DNA of 5,349 nucleotides, taken from NCBI GenBank assembly GCA_027071965.1, contig JALSYJ010000170.1, forward strand, positions 1 through 5,349, written 5' to 3'. The translations under genes and the position numbers were made by a program. This document shows, one piece after another, positions 1-5,349 of the stretch; the first letter of the stretch is position 1, and each line of letters begins with the position of its first letter. The stretch comes from Robiginitomaculum sp. Its GTDB lineage: Bacteria; Pseudomonadota; Alphaproteobacteria; Caulobacterales; Maricaulaceae. The notes under the pieces are model-generated. The model ran no database searches. It was not told where the DNA came from and worked only from the letters and a program-made list of their open reading frames with translations.

Positions 1-2
1 CT

Positions 3-1376
3 ATGCTAACTGCAAGTGAATTGTTCAAAATAGGTCTCGGGCCGTCCAGTTCCCATACTACCGGGCCAATGAAGGCCGCGCGCAGATTTGTTGGCTGGCT
101 TTTGGATAATGGTTATTTGCAACAGGTTTCACGCATTGAAACCCGGCTGTTTGGATCATTGGCATTAACCGGGATTGGTCACCATACGGATCGGGCTATT
201 CTGCTTGGATTATCGGGGTTCACGCCGCAGACCATTGCCCCGGAACAGGTGGATGAGTTGATTGCGAGCATTGAAGCATCTGGCAAAATCAACAATGACA
301 ATGGCACAGTGTTTGATTTTGAGCGCAAACGGGACTTGATATTTGATACAAAGGTGAATTTACCGTTTCATTCCAATGCCATGATGTTCATTGGTTTTGA
401 TCGCCATGGCAAGGAATTGGCACGGCGTATTTACTATTCCATTGGCGGCGGGTTTGTGGTCGATGAAATAGAAGCCGGGCGCAATCAGGTGCGTGAGGCT
501 CATGCTGATATGCCATTTCAGATCACCTCATCGGCGGATTTATTGTGTATTGCAGCGCAGCAAAACTGCACTATTGCTGAATTGGTAATGGCCAATGAAT
601 GTGCGCTTGCAACTCGTGATCATATTGAGGGCAGGCTGGATAAGATTTGGGACAATATGCAAGATTGCATTTCGCGCGGGATCAGAAGAAAGGGACTGCT
701 ACCGGGTGGTCTAAAGGTGCGAAGGCGGGCGGCGGATCTGGCGCAGAAATTATCAAATGCTCATCATGATGAGGGTCACAAGCAAGAACGTAGCGACTGG
801 CTAAGCCTGTGGGCGATGGCGGTTAATGAGGAAAATGCCTCCGGGGGCAGGGTGGTGACCGCTCCTACCAATGGTGCCGCCGGTGTATTGCCGGCAGTGA
901 TTAAATACTATCTGGAATTTGTTGAAGGAGCAGAAAAACACGGGGTGCGTACATTTTTGCTCACTGCTACGGCTATTGGCGGACTGTACAAGCGCAATGC
1001 CTCTATTTCCGGGGCTGAGGTGGGCTGTCAGGGTGAAGTGGGCGTAGCCTGTTCGATGGCGGCTGCTGGTCTGGCGGCAGTGCTTGGCGGCTCTAATGAG
1101 CAGATTGAAAATGCTGCCGAGATTGGCATGGAGCATAATCTTGGCATGACTTGCGATCCTGTTGGCGGGCTGGTGCAAATCCCCTGCATTGAGCGCAATG
1201 CCTTTGGCGCGGCAATGGCGGTGCAGGCTGCTCGCCTGGCTTTGCTTGGTGATGGCAAACATCATGTAAGCTTGGACAAGGTGATCCAAACCATGCGTGA
1301 AACCGGCCGGGATATGAGCGCCAAATACAAAGAAACCTCCAAAGGCGGCCTTGCGGTTAATGTGGTTGAGTGTTGA
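3..1376 (+). CDS. sdaA: L-serine ammonia-lyase (L-serine dehydratase), single-chain iron-sulfur type
   Basis: This cytoplasmic enzyme deaminates L-serine to pyruvate and ammonia using a [4Fe-4S] cluster instead of PLP. The 457-residue product matches the usual single-chain length (about 455). The N-terminal beta-type domain opens with the serine-binding GPSSSHT motif at residues 13-19, followed by GPMKAARRF. The C-terminal alpha-type domain carries the conserved APTNGAAG segment at 287-294. Candidate cluster ligands are Cys342 (GCQGEVG), Cys384 (GMTCDPVGG) and Cys395 (IPCIERN). Their 42- and 11-residue spacing matches the crystallised Legionella enzyme. The last residue, Cys457, fits the tail cysteine that in that family enters the active site as the fourth ligand. 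The ATG at 3 puts FKIG at the same distance from the start as in E. coli SdaA, but the ribosome binding site is outside the window, so a slightly earlier start cannot be excluded. The gene converges on ggt, and no frameshift is seen. Confidence 0.96.
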   Translation: MLTASELFKIGLGPSSSHTTGPMKAARRFVGWLLDNGYLQQVSRIETRLFGSLALTGIGHHTDRAILLGLSGFTPQTIAPEQVDELIASIEASGKINNDNGTVFDFERKRDLIFDTKVNLPFHSNAMMFIGFDRHGKELARRIYYSIGGGFVVDEIEAGRNQVREAHADMPFQITSSADLLCIAAQQNCTIAELVMANECALATRDHIEGRLDKIWDNMQDCISRGIRRKGLLPGGLKVRRRAADLAQKLSNAHHDEGHKQERSDWLSLWAMAVNEENASGGRVVTAPTNGAAGVLPAVIKYYLEFVEGAEKHGVRTFLLTATAIGGLYKRNASISGAEVGCQGEVGVACSMAAAGLAAVLGGSNEQIENAAEIGMEHNLGMTCDPVGGLVQIPCIERNAFGAAMAVQAARLALLGDGKHHVSLDKVIQTMRETGRDMSAKYKETSKGGLAVNVVEC

Positions 1377-1383
1377 TGGCTGC

Positions 1384-1405
1384 AATTGTCATCACTTGGA
1401 CAATT
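1384..1405 (+). terminator. Small inverted repeat just after sdaA, weak terminator candidate
   Basis: AATTGTC (1384-1390) and GACAATT (1399-1405) form a perfect 7-bp stem around an 8-base loop, starting 8 bases after the sdaA stop. The stem is A/T-rich and is followed by CGGGAAG, not a T run. It is therefore a poor intrinsic terminator by the usual rules and may only mark or stabilise the 3' end of the mRNA. Confidence 0.25.
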
Positions 1406-1410
1406 CGGGA

Positions 1411-1571
1411 AGTAGCGAAGCGGTAGCGCACAATACCGCGCTCAAGTAGCGAAGCGGTAGCGCGCACAAAGACTCCTCAAGTAGCGAAGCGGTAGCGCAA
1501 ATAAAGACTCCTCAACTAGCCGCTAGGCGGTAGCGCAAACAAAGACTCCTCAAGTAGCCGCTAGGCGGTAG
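1411..1571. repeat. Tandem array of five 34-38 bp repeats with a palindromic GTAG-flanked core (REP-like)
   Basis: Five units start at 1411, 1445, 1480, 1515 and 1553, giving periods of 34, 35, 35 and 38 bp. Units 1-3 share the core AGTAGCGAAGCGGTAGCGC. Units 4 and 5 have a longer core in which GAA is replaced by CGCTAG, giving CCGC-TAG-GCGG, a 4-bp hairpin with a 3-base loop directly after a TAG. The linker between cores is also conserved: units 2, 3 and 4 end in AAAGACTCCTCA. Unit 5 diverges after GGCGGTAG into GAGATTAAAAGACC. Because the linkers are repeated and only about 16 bases long, this is not a CRISPR array. Its place between two converging genes, the GTAG next to a short palindrome and the variable copies resemble REP-type elements, whose classic forms carry GTAG or a similar tetranucleotide at the hairpin foot. 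That assignment is inference. Confidence 0.85.
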
Positions 1572-1592
1572 GAGATTAAAAGACCTTCCCAC

Positions 1593-1640
1593 TTTTGCTA
1601 AAAATGCAAATCTTTATCTGTCGCATTTTTGGCCGCAAAA
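1593..1640. terminator. A/T-rich stem-loop between converging genes, possible bidirectional terminator
   Basis: AAAAATGC (1600-1607) pairs perfectly with GCATTTTT (1623-1630) around a 15-base loop. Outside a small internal loop (T1599 against 1631-1634), TTTTGC (1593-1598) pairs with GCAAAA (1635-1640). Transcripts from sdaA (+) and ggt (-) would both run into it. The stem is poor in G/C and lacks a long T tail on either strand, so termination is only a possibility. The left arm lies in one copy of the 20-bp direct repeat, so the same 3' arm could also pair with the second copy at 1683-1702. Confidence 0.35.
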
Positions 1641-1641
1641 C

Positions 1642-1669
1642 CCGCGCTCAAGTAGCGAAGCGGTAGCGC
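1642..1669. repeat. Sixth, detached copy of the GTAG-flanked repeat
   Basis: The 28 bases here, CCGCGCTCA followed by the 19-base core at 1651-1669, are identical to 1436-1463 at the junction of units 1 and 2 in the array. The copy is separated from the array by about 80 bp that hold the A/T-rich stem-loop. Downstream it continues as AAGCAAAGAGG, resembling the start of the array linker (GCACAAAG, AATAAAG), and then runs into the second copy of the 20-bp CCCACTTTTGC repeat. Confidence 0.85.
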
Positions 1670-1703
1670 AAGCAAAGAGGTACCCACTTTTGCTAAAAAT
1701 GCT

Positions 1704-3470
1704 CTAATACCCAATCGCGGAGCCGTCTTTTCGCATTTCCGAGGCGCCGAAATACACACCGGTTTCAGGGTCGCGCATGATAGCCTGATAGCCGCCAAAG
1801 CCGCCATCAGAGCGTCCGAGCCTGTAGCCCATGGCCTCTAATGCGCTGCGCACATCCTCAGTAACGCCATTTTCAAGATGCAAGGTGCCGACACCACTGG
1901 TTTGCGTGGACGTGGGCTCGGTAGATCCCTCATGGCGCCATCTGGCAGCATCGCCAGCAGCTTGCAGGCCAAGTCCGTAATCAACCATATTGACAATGAT
2001 CTGGGTGTGGCCCTGGGGCTGCATGCCGCCGCCCATCAGGCCAAAGCTGATCCATGGTTTTCCGTCCCTGGTCACAAATGCCGGAATAATGGTGTTAAAG
2101 GGTCTTTTGCCGGGGGCATAGACATTGGCATGACCCGGCTCAAGACTGAATAATTGTCCGCGATCCTGCAACATAAAACCAAGACCATCAGGCACCAGAC
2201 CAGAGCCCATTCCCCGGTAATTGGACTGAATTAGCGATACCATCATTCCGTTCTTGTCAGCTACGGTCAAATAGGTGGTGTCGCCATCACGCAAGGCCTC
2301 AGGTTCACCTGCTGTTACCGATGCCATAGCCTTGCCGGGTGTAATTAAAGCCCGGCGGCTGTCAGCATATTCTTTGGACAAAAGTCCTGCAATAGGGGCT
2401 TTGGCAAAGTCGGGGTCGGCGTAGTATCTGGCCCTGTCCTCAAAGGCCAGGCGCTTGGCTTCAACCTGCAAATGTATGCTTTTTGCACTCATAAAACCGG
2501 CAGACTTCATGTCAAAGCCTTCCAGAATATTGAGCATTTGCAAGGCGGCAATGCCCTGACCATTGGGGGGTAGCTCCCACAAGGTTACACCGCGATAATC
2601 TGCTGATAGCGGCTCTACCCATTCGGATTTGTGGTTGGCAAAGTCTTCATAGCGCAAGGGGCCGCCAATGCGTTTCATATAGCTATCAATGGTTTTGGCA
2701 ATCGGGCCACGGTAATAAGCATTGCGTCCTTCATTGCCGATAAGCTTCAGGGTATTTGCCAGATCGGGGTTTTTGAAAATATCACCTTCTACTGGGGCTT
2801 TACCATCAATAAGATAGGTGGCCCTGGCATTGTCAAACTCTTCTAAAATTCCGCTTTCAACAAAGGGCTGAAACCTGCGCATATTCATCTGCCAGTAATA
2901 GGCAATTACTTCGGTTACCGGAAAACCTTCCCTGGCATAGGAAATGGCAGGTGCCAGCACATCTTTCATTGGCATTTTGCCAAATTTGTCATGCATCTCA
3001 AACCATGCATCAACGGTTCCGGGTACTGAAACCGGCAGGGTGCCTACCGGCGGAATTTCATCGGCGCCATTTAGGCGTTTTTTCAATTTTGCTAAATCCA
3101 TTCCTGCCGGTGAGCGGCCAGAGCCGTTTAACCCGTACAGTCTTTTAGTTTCAGGATCCCAGATTATGGCAAACAGATCACCACCTATGCCATTGCCCAC
3201 TGGTTCCATCAGGCCGATAGCTGCATTGGCGGCAATTGCGGCATCTACCGCATTACCACCAGCCTTTAGCACATCTATTGCCACTTGACTGGCAAGAGGA
3301 TGAGCAGTGGCAGCCATGCCGTTTTTGCCCAGAACCGCACTTCTGGTCTGAAAATACTGTCCCGAAATTCGGTCACCAGCTTGCGGGTTTTTTGGCGGTG
3401 CAGCAGCAAGTTCTATTGACATGACAGCAATAAGCGCTGCGGCAAAAATGGGTGTTAGCACAAATCGCAT
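1704..3470 (-). CDS. ggt: Gamma-glutamyltransferase-family Ntn hydrolase precursor, exported, YwrD-like branch
   Basis: This is a 588-residue proenzyme of the GGT family, which cleaves itself into two subunits and hydrolyses or transfers gamma-glutamyl groups, for example from glutathione. Residues 1 to about 23 look like a signal peptide (MRFVL, a hydrophobic stretch, then ELAAA), predicting a periplasmic location. The large subunit has GGNAVDAA (71-78), GNGIGGD (92-98) and NGSGRSP with Arg119, the likely carboxylate-binding arginine. Self-cleavage is expected before Thr398 in GDTTYLTVAD, leaving a 191-residue small subunit with Thr398 as nucleophile. Later motifs are SNYRGMGSG, PFNTIIPAF and MGGGMQPQGH (479-488). 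Residues that bind the gamma-glutamyl group in E. coli GGT (Ser462-Ser463, Asp433) appear replaced, and the lid-loop region is short. This fits the YwrD/acylase-like branch, so the true substrate is uncertain. The ATG start is supported by AGAGGA six bases upstream. The AsmA-family gene lies 94 bp upstream on the same strand. Confidence 0.93.
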   Translation of the reverse strand: MRFVLTPIFAAALIAVMSIELAAAPPKNPQAGDRISGQYFQTRSAVLGKNGMAATAHPLASQVAIDVLKAGGNAVDAAIAANAAIGLMEPVGNGIGGDLFAIIWDPETKRLYGLNGSGRSPAGMDLAKLKKRLNGADEIPPVGTLPVSVPGTVDAWFEMHDKFGKMPMKDVLAPAISYAREGFPVTEVIAYYWQMNMRRFQPFVESGILEEFDNARATYLIDGKAPVEGDIFKNPDLANTLKLIGNEGRNAYYRGPIAKTIDSYMKRIGGPLRYEDFANHKSEWVEPLSADYRGVTLWELPPNGQGIAALQMLNILEGFDMKSAGFMSAKSIHLQVEAKRLAFEDRARYYADPDFAKAPIAGLLSKEYADSRRALITPGKAMASVTAGEPEALRDGDTTYLTVADKNGMMVSLIQSNYRGMGSGLVPDGLGFMLQDRGQLFSLEPGHANVYAPGKRPFNTIIPAFVTRDGKPWISFGLMGGGMQPQGHTQIIVNMVDYGLGLQAAGDAARWRHEGSTEPTSTQTSGVGTLHLENGVTEDVRSALEAMGYRLGRSDGGFGGYQAIMRDPETGVYFGASEMRKDGSAIGY

Positions 3471-3476
3471 GGCGCT

Positions 3477-3482
3477 TCCTCT
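3477..3482 (-). promoter_or_regulatory. Shine-Dalgarno site of ggt
   Basis: On the minus strand AGAGGA lies six bases before the ATG at 3468-3470. It fixes the start, and this start gives a complete signal peptide. Confidence 0.75.
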
Positions 3483-3487
3483 TGTTT

Positions 3488-3523
3488 AATCAGGTATATT
3501 AGCCTGATGGCCTGATTGTTGAA
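3488..3523 (-). promoter_or_regulatory. Possible ggt promoter overlapped by operator-like half-sites
   Basis: On the plus strand AATCAGG (3488-3494), CCTGAT (3503-3508) and CCTGATT (3511-3517) give one inverted pair, ATCAGG-N8-CCTGAT, plus a tandem second half-site. A further CCTG lies at 3528-3531. On the minus strand a -10-like TAATAT (3496-3501) sits in the spacer of the inverted pair. A weak -35-like TTCAAC (3518-3523) lies 16 bases upstream of it. A start point from this box would fall just before the ggt ribosome binding site. A regulator bound to the half-sites would cover the -10 box. The half-site repeats are seen directly; the promoter and operator roles are inferred. Confidence 0.4.
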
Positions 3524-3564
3524 TTTGCCTGTTCTTTTCCGGCTAAGCAAGCGCATATGTGTAA

Positions 3565-5349
3565 TCAGTCTTGCGGCTCCTTTGGTTTGTCCTCTTTTGA
3601 CGGTGCTCCAAACCCGAACAAGCCGCCCAAGGCATCCAATGCCTTTTCTTCGTCGGTCTTTGGTGTTTTTTGTTCAGGGCTTGTAGTTTCTGTATTGTCG
3701 GGTTCACCAAGAAGGTTTTGTAATACGGAGCCTAATTCGCCGCCAACATTATCCTTAACAAGCTTTGCAGCCTCGGTTTTTGCCCGTTGCAAGGCTTTTT
3801 CCTGTAAGGCATCAGTATCAATGCCTGCCTTTATATTGTTCCATGGCCCCTGTATGCGAAAGGGAACATTTATTCCTTTCATGTCCTGACTGCCGCCCTG
3901 GCCCTTTAGTGAGGCAACTGCCCGCGGATTAAGGCGGTAATCAAGACTTTGCCTTCCAATGTCGATCTGTCCCTGACCGGTTACCCGTACCAATGGGCTT
4001 AGCATTTTCATATCGGTGTTTCTGGCAACACCATTTTTTATAACAGCCGATGCCAAAAGCTCCGAGAAATCCGTTTTGGCGGGTGCGTTATCATTGGCGG
4101 CCAAGGCGCCATTTAGCAGAAAACTTTGCGCACTGCGCAAAACCTGCGCCAGATTTACCCCGCGAATAGAGCCGTCTTTCATTTGCAAAGCTGCGGTGCC
4201 AGCCATGGATTTCATCATACTGTCAATGGAGTTACCCGATGTTGTGATGTCAAATTGTACTTCTCCTGTGCCTGATATCCGATCAAACCCTGCGGCCGCT
4301 TCAAACAGGGGCAGGGCTTGCACGCCACTGATCTTCCCTTGCATTTGCAGTTTGGTTTTGCCATTGCTGTTGAGTGCGATATGTCCTGAGCCTTGACCGC
4401 CATAGAGGCTGGTTTTCGTAAAATCAGCGCGCAGGCGACCATGTTTCACGACAGTTTTCAAACTGGTGTCTGCAAATTCGATATTACGCATTTTCATACT
4501 TGCCACAGCAAGAGACAAATCAGCATCTATCAGTTGCAGGGCATCCAGAGACATTGCTTTCGTGCTCCATGGCGCAATCGGAGTACCCGGTTCAGGAACT
4601 GGTGGCAAATAAGGGTTCAGATCAAGGGTTTTGATTTGCAAGGCTCCGGCAAGTTTTGGCTGTTTACCAGTCATGGAAATGGAGAAATCTCCAGTACCGG
4701 TGATCTGGTCAAAGTTCAAAACCGCCTGTTTGAAGGATAAATGCTTTGTGGAGCCGTCTACTGTCCCGGAAACGGAAAGCATTTCAAACGTACCCGGTGC
4801 AAATGCCGTCTCTTTGTCCGAACTTGCGGCTATTTTACTTAAATTGGGAAGTGCCATATCCAGTTTGCCGGCAAACCCAATGTCAGGGCCGTCCAGAAAT
4901 GCCCCGTCAAAGTCAAAATTGATCAATTCTCCGGCTAGTTTTATTGCAAACGGGCTGGTCTTGCCCTCAAGGAAATCCTGTGCGCTTCCCAGATTTGTTG
5001 CAATGGAATAGGCATGACCGTTAAGCAGAAAATCACCATTTAGGGCCATTTCCTTTTCCATGTCCGGCATGGTCAGTTGCAGGTTTATATCCGAGATACT
5101 GGTTTTGGTGTTTTTGCCGTGATCAATATAGATAATCTGTCCTGCAACCAAACTAATATCGCCAAGACTGCCCTTGATGGTGCTATTGTCCGGGCTGCGA
5201 ACAAATGCCTGTTCTTTGGCTTGCTTGTTGTTTTTGTTTGTATTGCTGTTGATTGTCCAGTTTACAGCCCCGGTTTTTAGCTTTTCCAAAGTAATTTCAG
5301 GCCTAATCAATGTAAATTCGCTGATCTCAACCTGTTTGCTGAACAGGGG
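3565..5349 (-). CDS. AsmA-family envelope protein, 5' end cut off by the window
   Basis: AsmA-family proteins are anchored in the inner membrane with a long repetitive beta-rich periplasmic part, and are linked to outer-membrane assembly and phospholipid transport. The frame stays open to the window edge, giving 594 visible residues. The first, PLFSKQVEISEFTLIRPEI, followed by GAVNW (27-31), match the pattern usually found some 80-100 residues into the family, so probably only the N-terminal membrane anchor and a short stretch are missing. The C-terminal AsmA domain is clear: DGSIRGVNL (about 392-400), TGQGQIDIG (457-465) and NVPFRIQGPWNN (494-505). The last 46 or so residues are a charged, low-complexity tail rich in Lys, Glu, Asp and Pro, ending in KEPQD. 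A TTG at 5308-5310 could be read as a start but lies within the conserved motif and is not credible. The gene is followed by ggt after 94 bp, with no clear terminator between them. The exact paralogue and cargo cannot be told. Confidence 0.88.
   Translation of the reverse strand, partial: PLFSKQVEISEFTLIRPEITLEKLKTGAVNWTINSNTNKNNKQAKEQAFVRSPDNSTIKGSLGDISLVAGQIIYIDHGKNTKTSISDINLQLTMPDMEKEMALNGDFLLNGHAYSIATNLGSAQDFLEGKTSPFAIKLAGELINFDFDGAFLDGPDIGFAGKLDMALPNLSKIAASSDKETAFAPGTFEMLSVSGTVDGSTKHLSFKQAVLNFDQITGTGDFSISMTGKQPKLAGALQIKTLDLNPYLPPVPEPGTPIAPWSTKAMSLDALQLIDADLSLAVASMKMRNIEFADTSLKTVVKHGRLRADFTKTSLYGGQGSGHIALNSNGKTKLQMQGKISGVQALPLFEAAAGFDRISGTGEVQFDITTSGNSIDSMMKSMAGTAALQMKDGSIRGVNLAQVLRSAQSFLLNGALAANDNAPAKTDFSELLASAVIKNGVARNTDMKMLSPLVRVTGQGQIDIGRQSLDYRLNPRAVASLKGQGGSQDMKGINVPFRIQGPWNNIKAGIDTDALQEKALQRAKTEAAKLVKDNVGGELGSVLQNLLGEPDNTETTSPEQKTPKTDEEKALDALGGLFGFGAPSKEDKPKEPQD

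Larger units (their letters stand above)
1588..1702. repeat. 20-bp direct repeat, two copies 95 bp apart
   Basis: CCCACTTTTGCTAAAAATGC occurs identically at 1588-1607 and 1683-1702. Each copy follows a GTAG-flanked core (unit 5 at 1553 and the detached copy at 1651) at a similar distance. The two make a composite block of about 52-55 bp that appears to have been duplicated as a whole. The second copy ends one base before the ggt stop codon (complement of 1704-1706), so it forms the immediate 3' untranslated sequence of ggt. Confidence 0.85.

Noticed and set aside
801..1385. 194-codon open frame antisense to sdaA
   Set aside because: It lies wholly opposite the conserved catalytic half of sdaA, and its translation resembles no family; it is a shadow frame.
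1376..1426. Short reading frame overlapping the sdaA stop (TGATG), 16 codons
   Set aside because: It has no recognisable ribosome binding site of its own, runs through the small hairpin and stops inside the first repeat core; it is too short and featureless to call.
1411..1571. CRISPR-like periodic array
   Set aside because: The linkers between cores are themselves repeated (AAAGACTCCTCA in three units) and only about 16 bases long, cores vary in length, and no cas gene is visible.
1411..1571. Plasmid or phage iterons marking a replication origin
   Set aside because: The array sits between the 3' ends of two metabolic genes with no replication initiator gene, no DnaA boxes and no separate A/T-rich unwinding region recognised.
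1598..1807. 69-codon minus-strand frame running from within ggt into the spacer
   Set aside because: It is out of frame with ggt, starts inside the ggt coding region without a visible ribosome binding site, and ends in repeat sequence.
3524..3564. Terminator after the AsmA-family gene
   Set aside because: No G/C-rich stem followed by T residues is found on the minus strand here, so read-through into ggt remains possible.
5308..5310. TTG as the start codon of the AsmA-family gene
   Set aside because: The frame is open for 13 more codons to the window edge, and those codons encode the conserved lead-in (PLFSKQVEISEFT) to the LIRPEITLE motif, so the real start lies outside the window.

Overview
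The window carries three protein genes, two of them complete, and one repeat-rich spacer. The genes suggest a Gram-negative bacterium. They are a single-chain iron-sulfur L-serine dehydratase, an exported gamma-glutamyltransferase-family enzyme and an AsmA-type envelope protein. The overall flavour, with roughly balanced base composition, is that of an alphaproteobacterium, but this is an inference from family resemblance and not from a marker gene. No tRNA, rRNA, transposase, integrase or CRISPR array is visible.

Layout: sdaA (3-1376, +) fills the left end and looks full length, although only two bases upstream of its start are in the window. It converges on ggt (1704-3470, -). The 327-bp spacer between their 3' ends (1377-1703) holds no gene. 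It contains five tandem copies of a 34-38 bp repeat with a short GTAG-flanked hairpin core, a sixth copy further on, a 20-bp direct repeat and an A/T-rich stem-loop. On the right, a gene for an AsmA-family protein (3565 to beyond 5349, -) is cut off by the window edge at its 5' end. It lies 94 bp upstream of ggt on the same strand. That 94-bp gap holds a good Shine-Dalgarno site for ggt and a cluster of inverted and direct ATCAGG/CCTGAT half-sites over a possible -10 box, so ggt may have its own regulated promoter.

How the genes may relate: SdaA is a cytoplasmic enzyme of serine catabolism (serine to pyruvate and ammonia). The GGT-like enzyme would act in the periplasm on gamma-glutamyl or related amide substrates, and the AsmA-like protein belongs to a family active in envelope and lipid homeostasis. 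The last two are both envelope-directed and could be partly co-transcribed, but nothing shows a shared pathway. The three genes are ordinary housekeeping or accessory metabolism. The most unusual item is the repeat array in the convergent spacer, which resembles REP-like intergenic palindromes.
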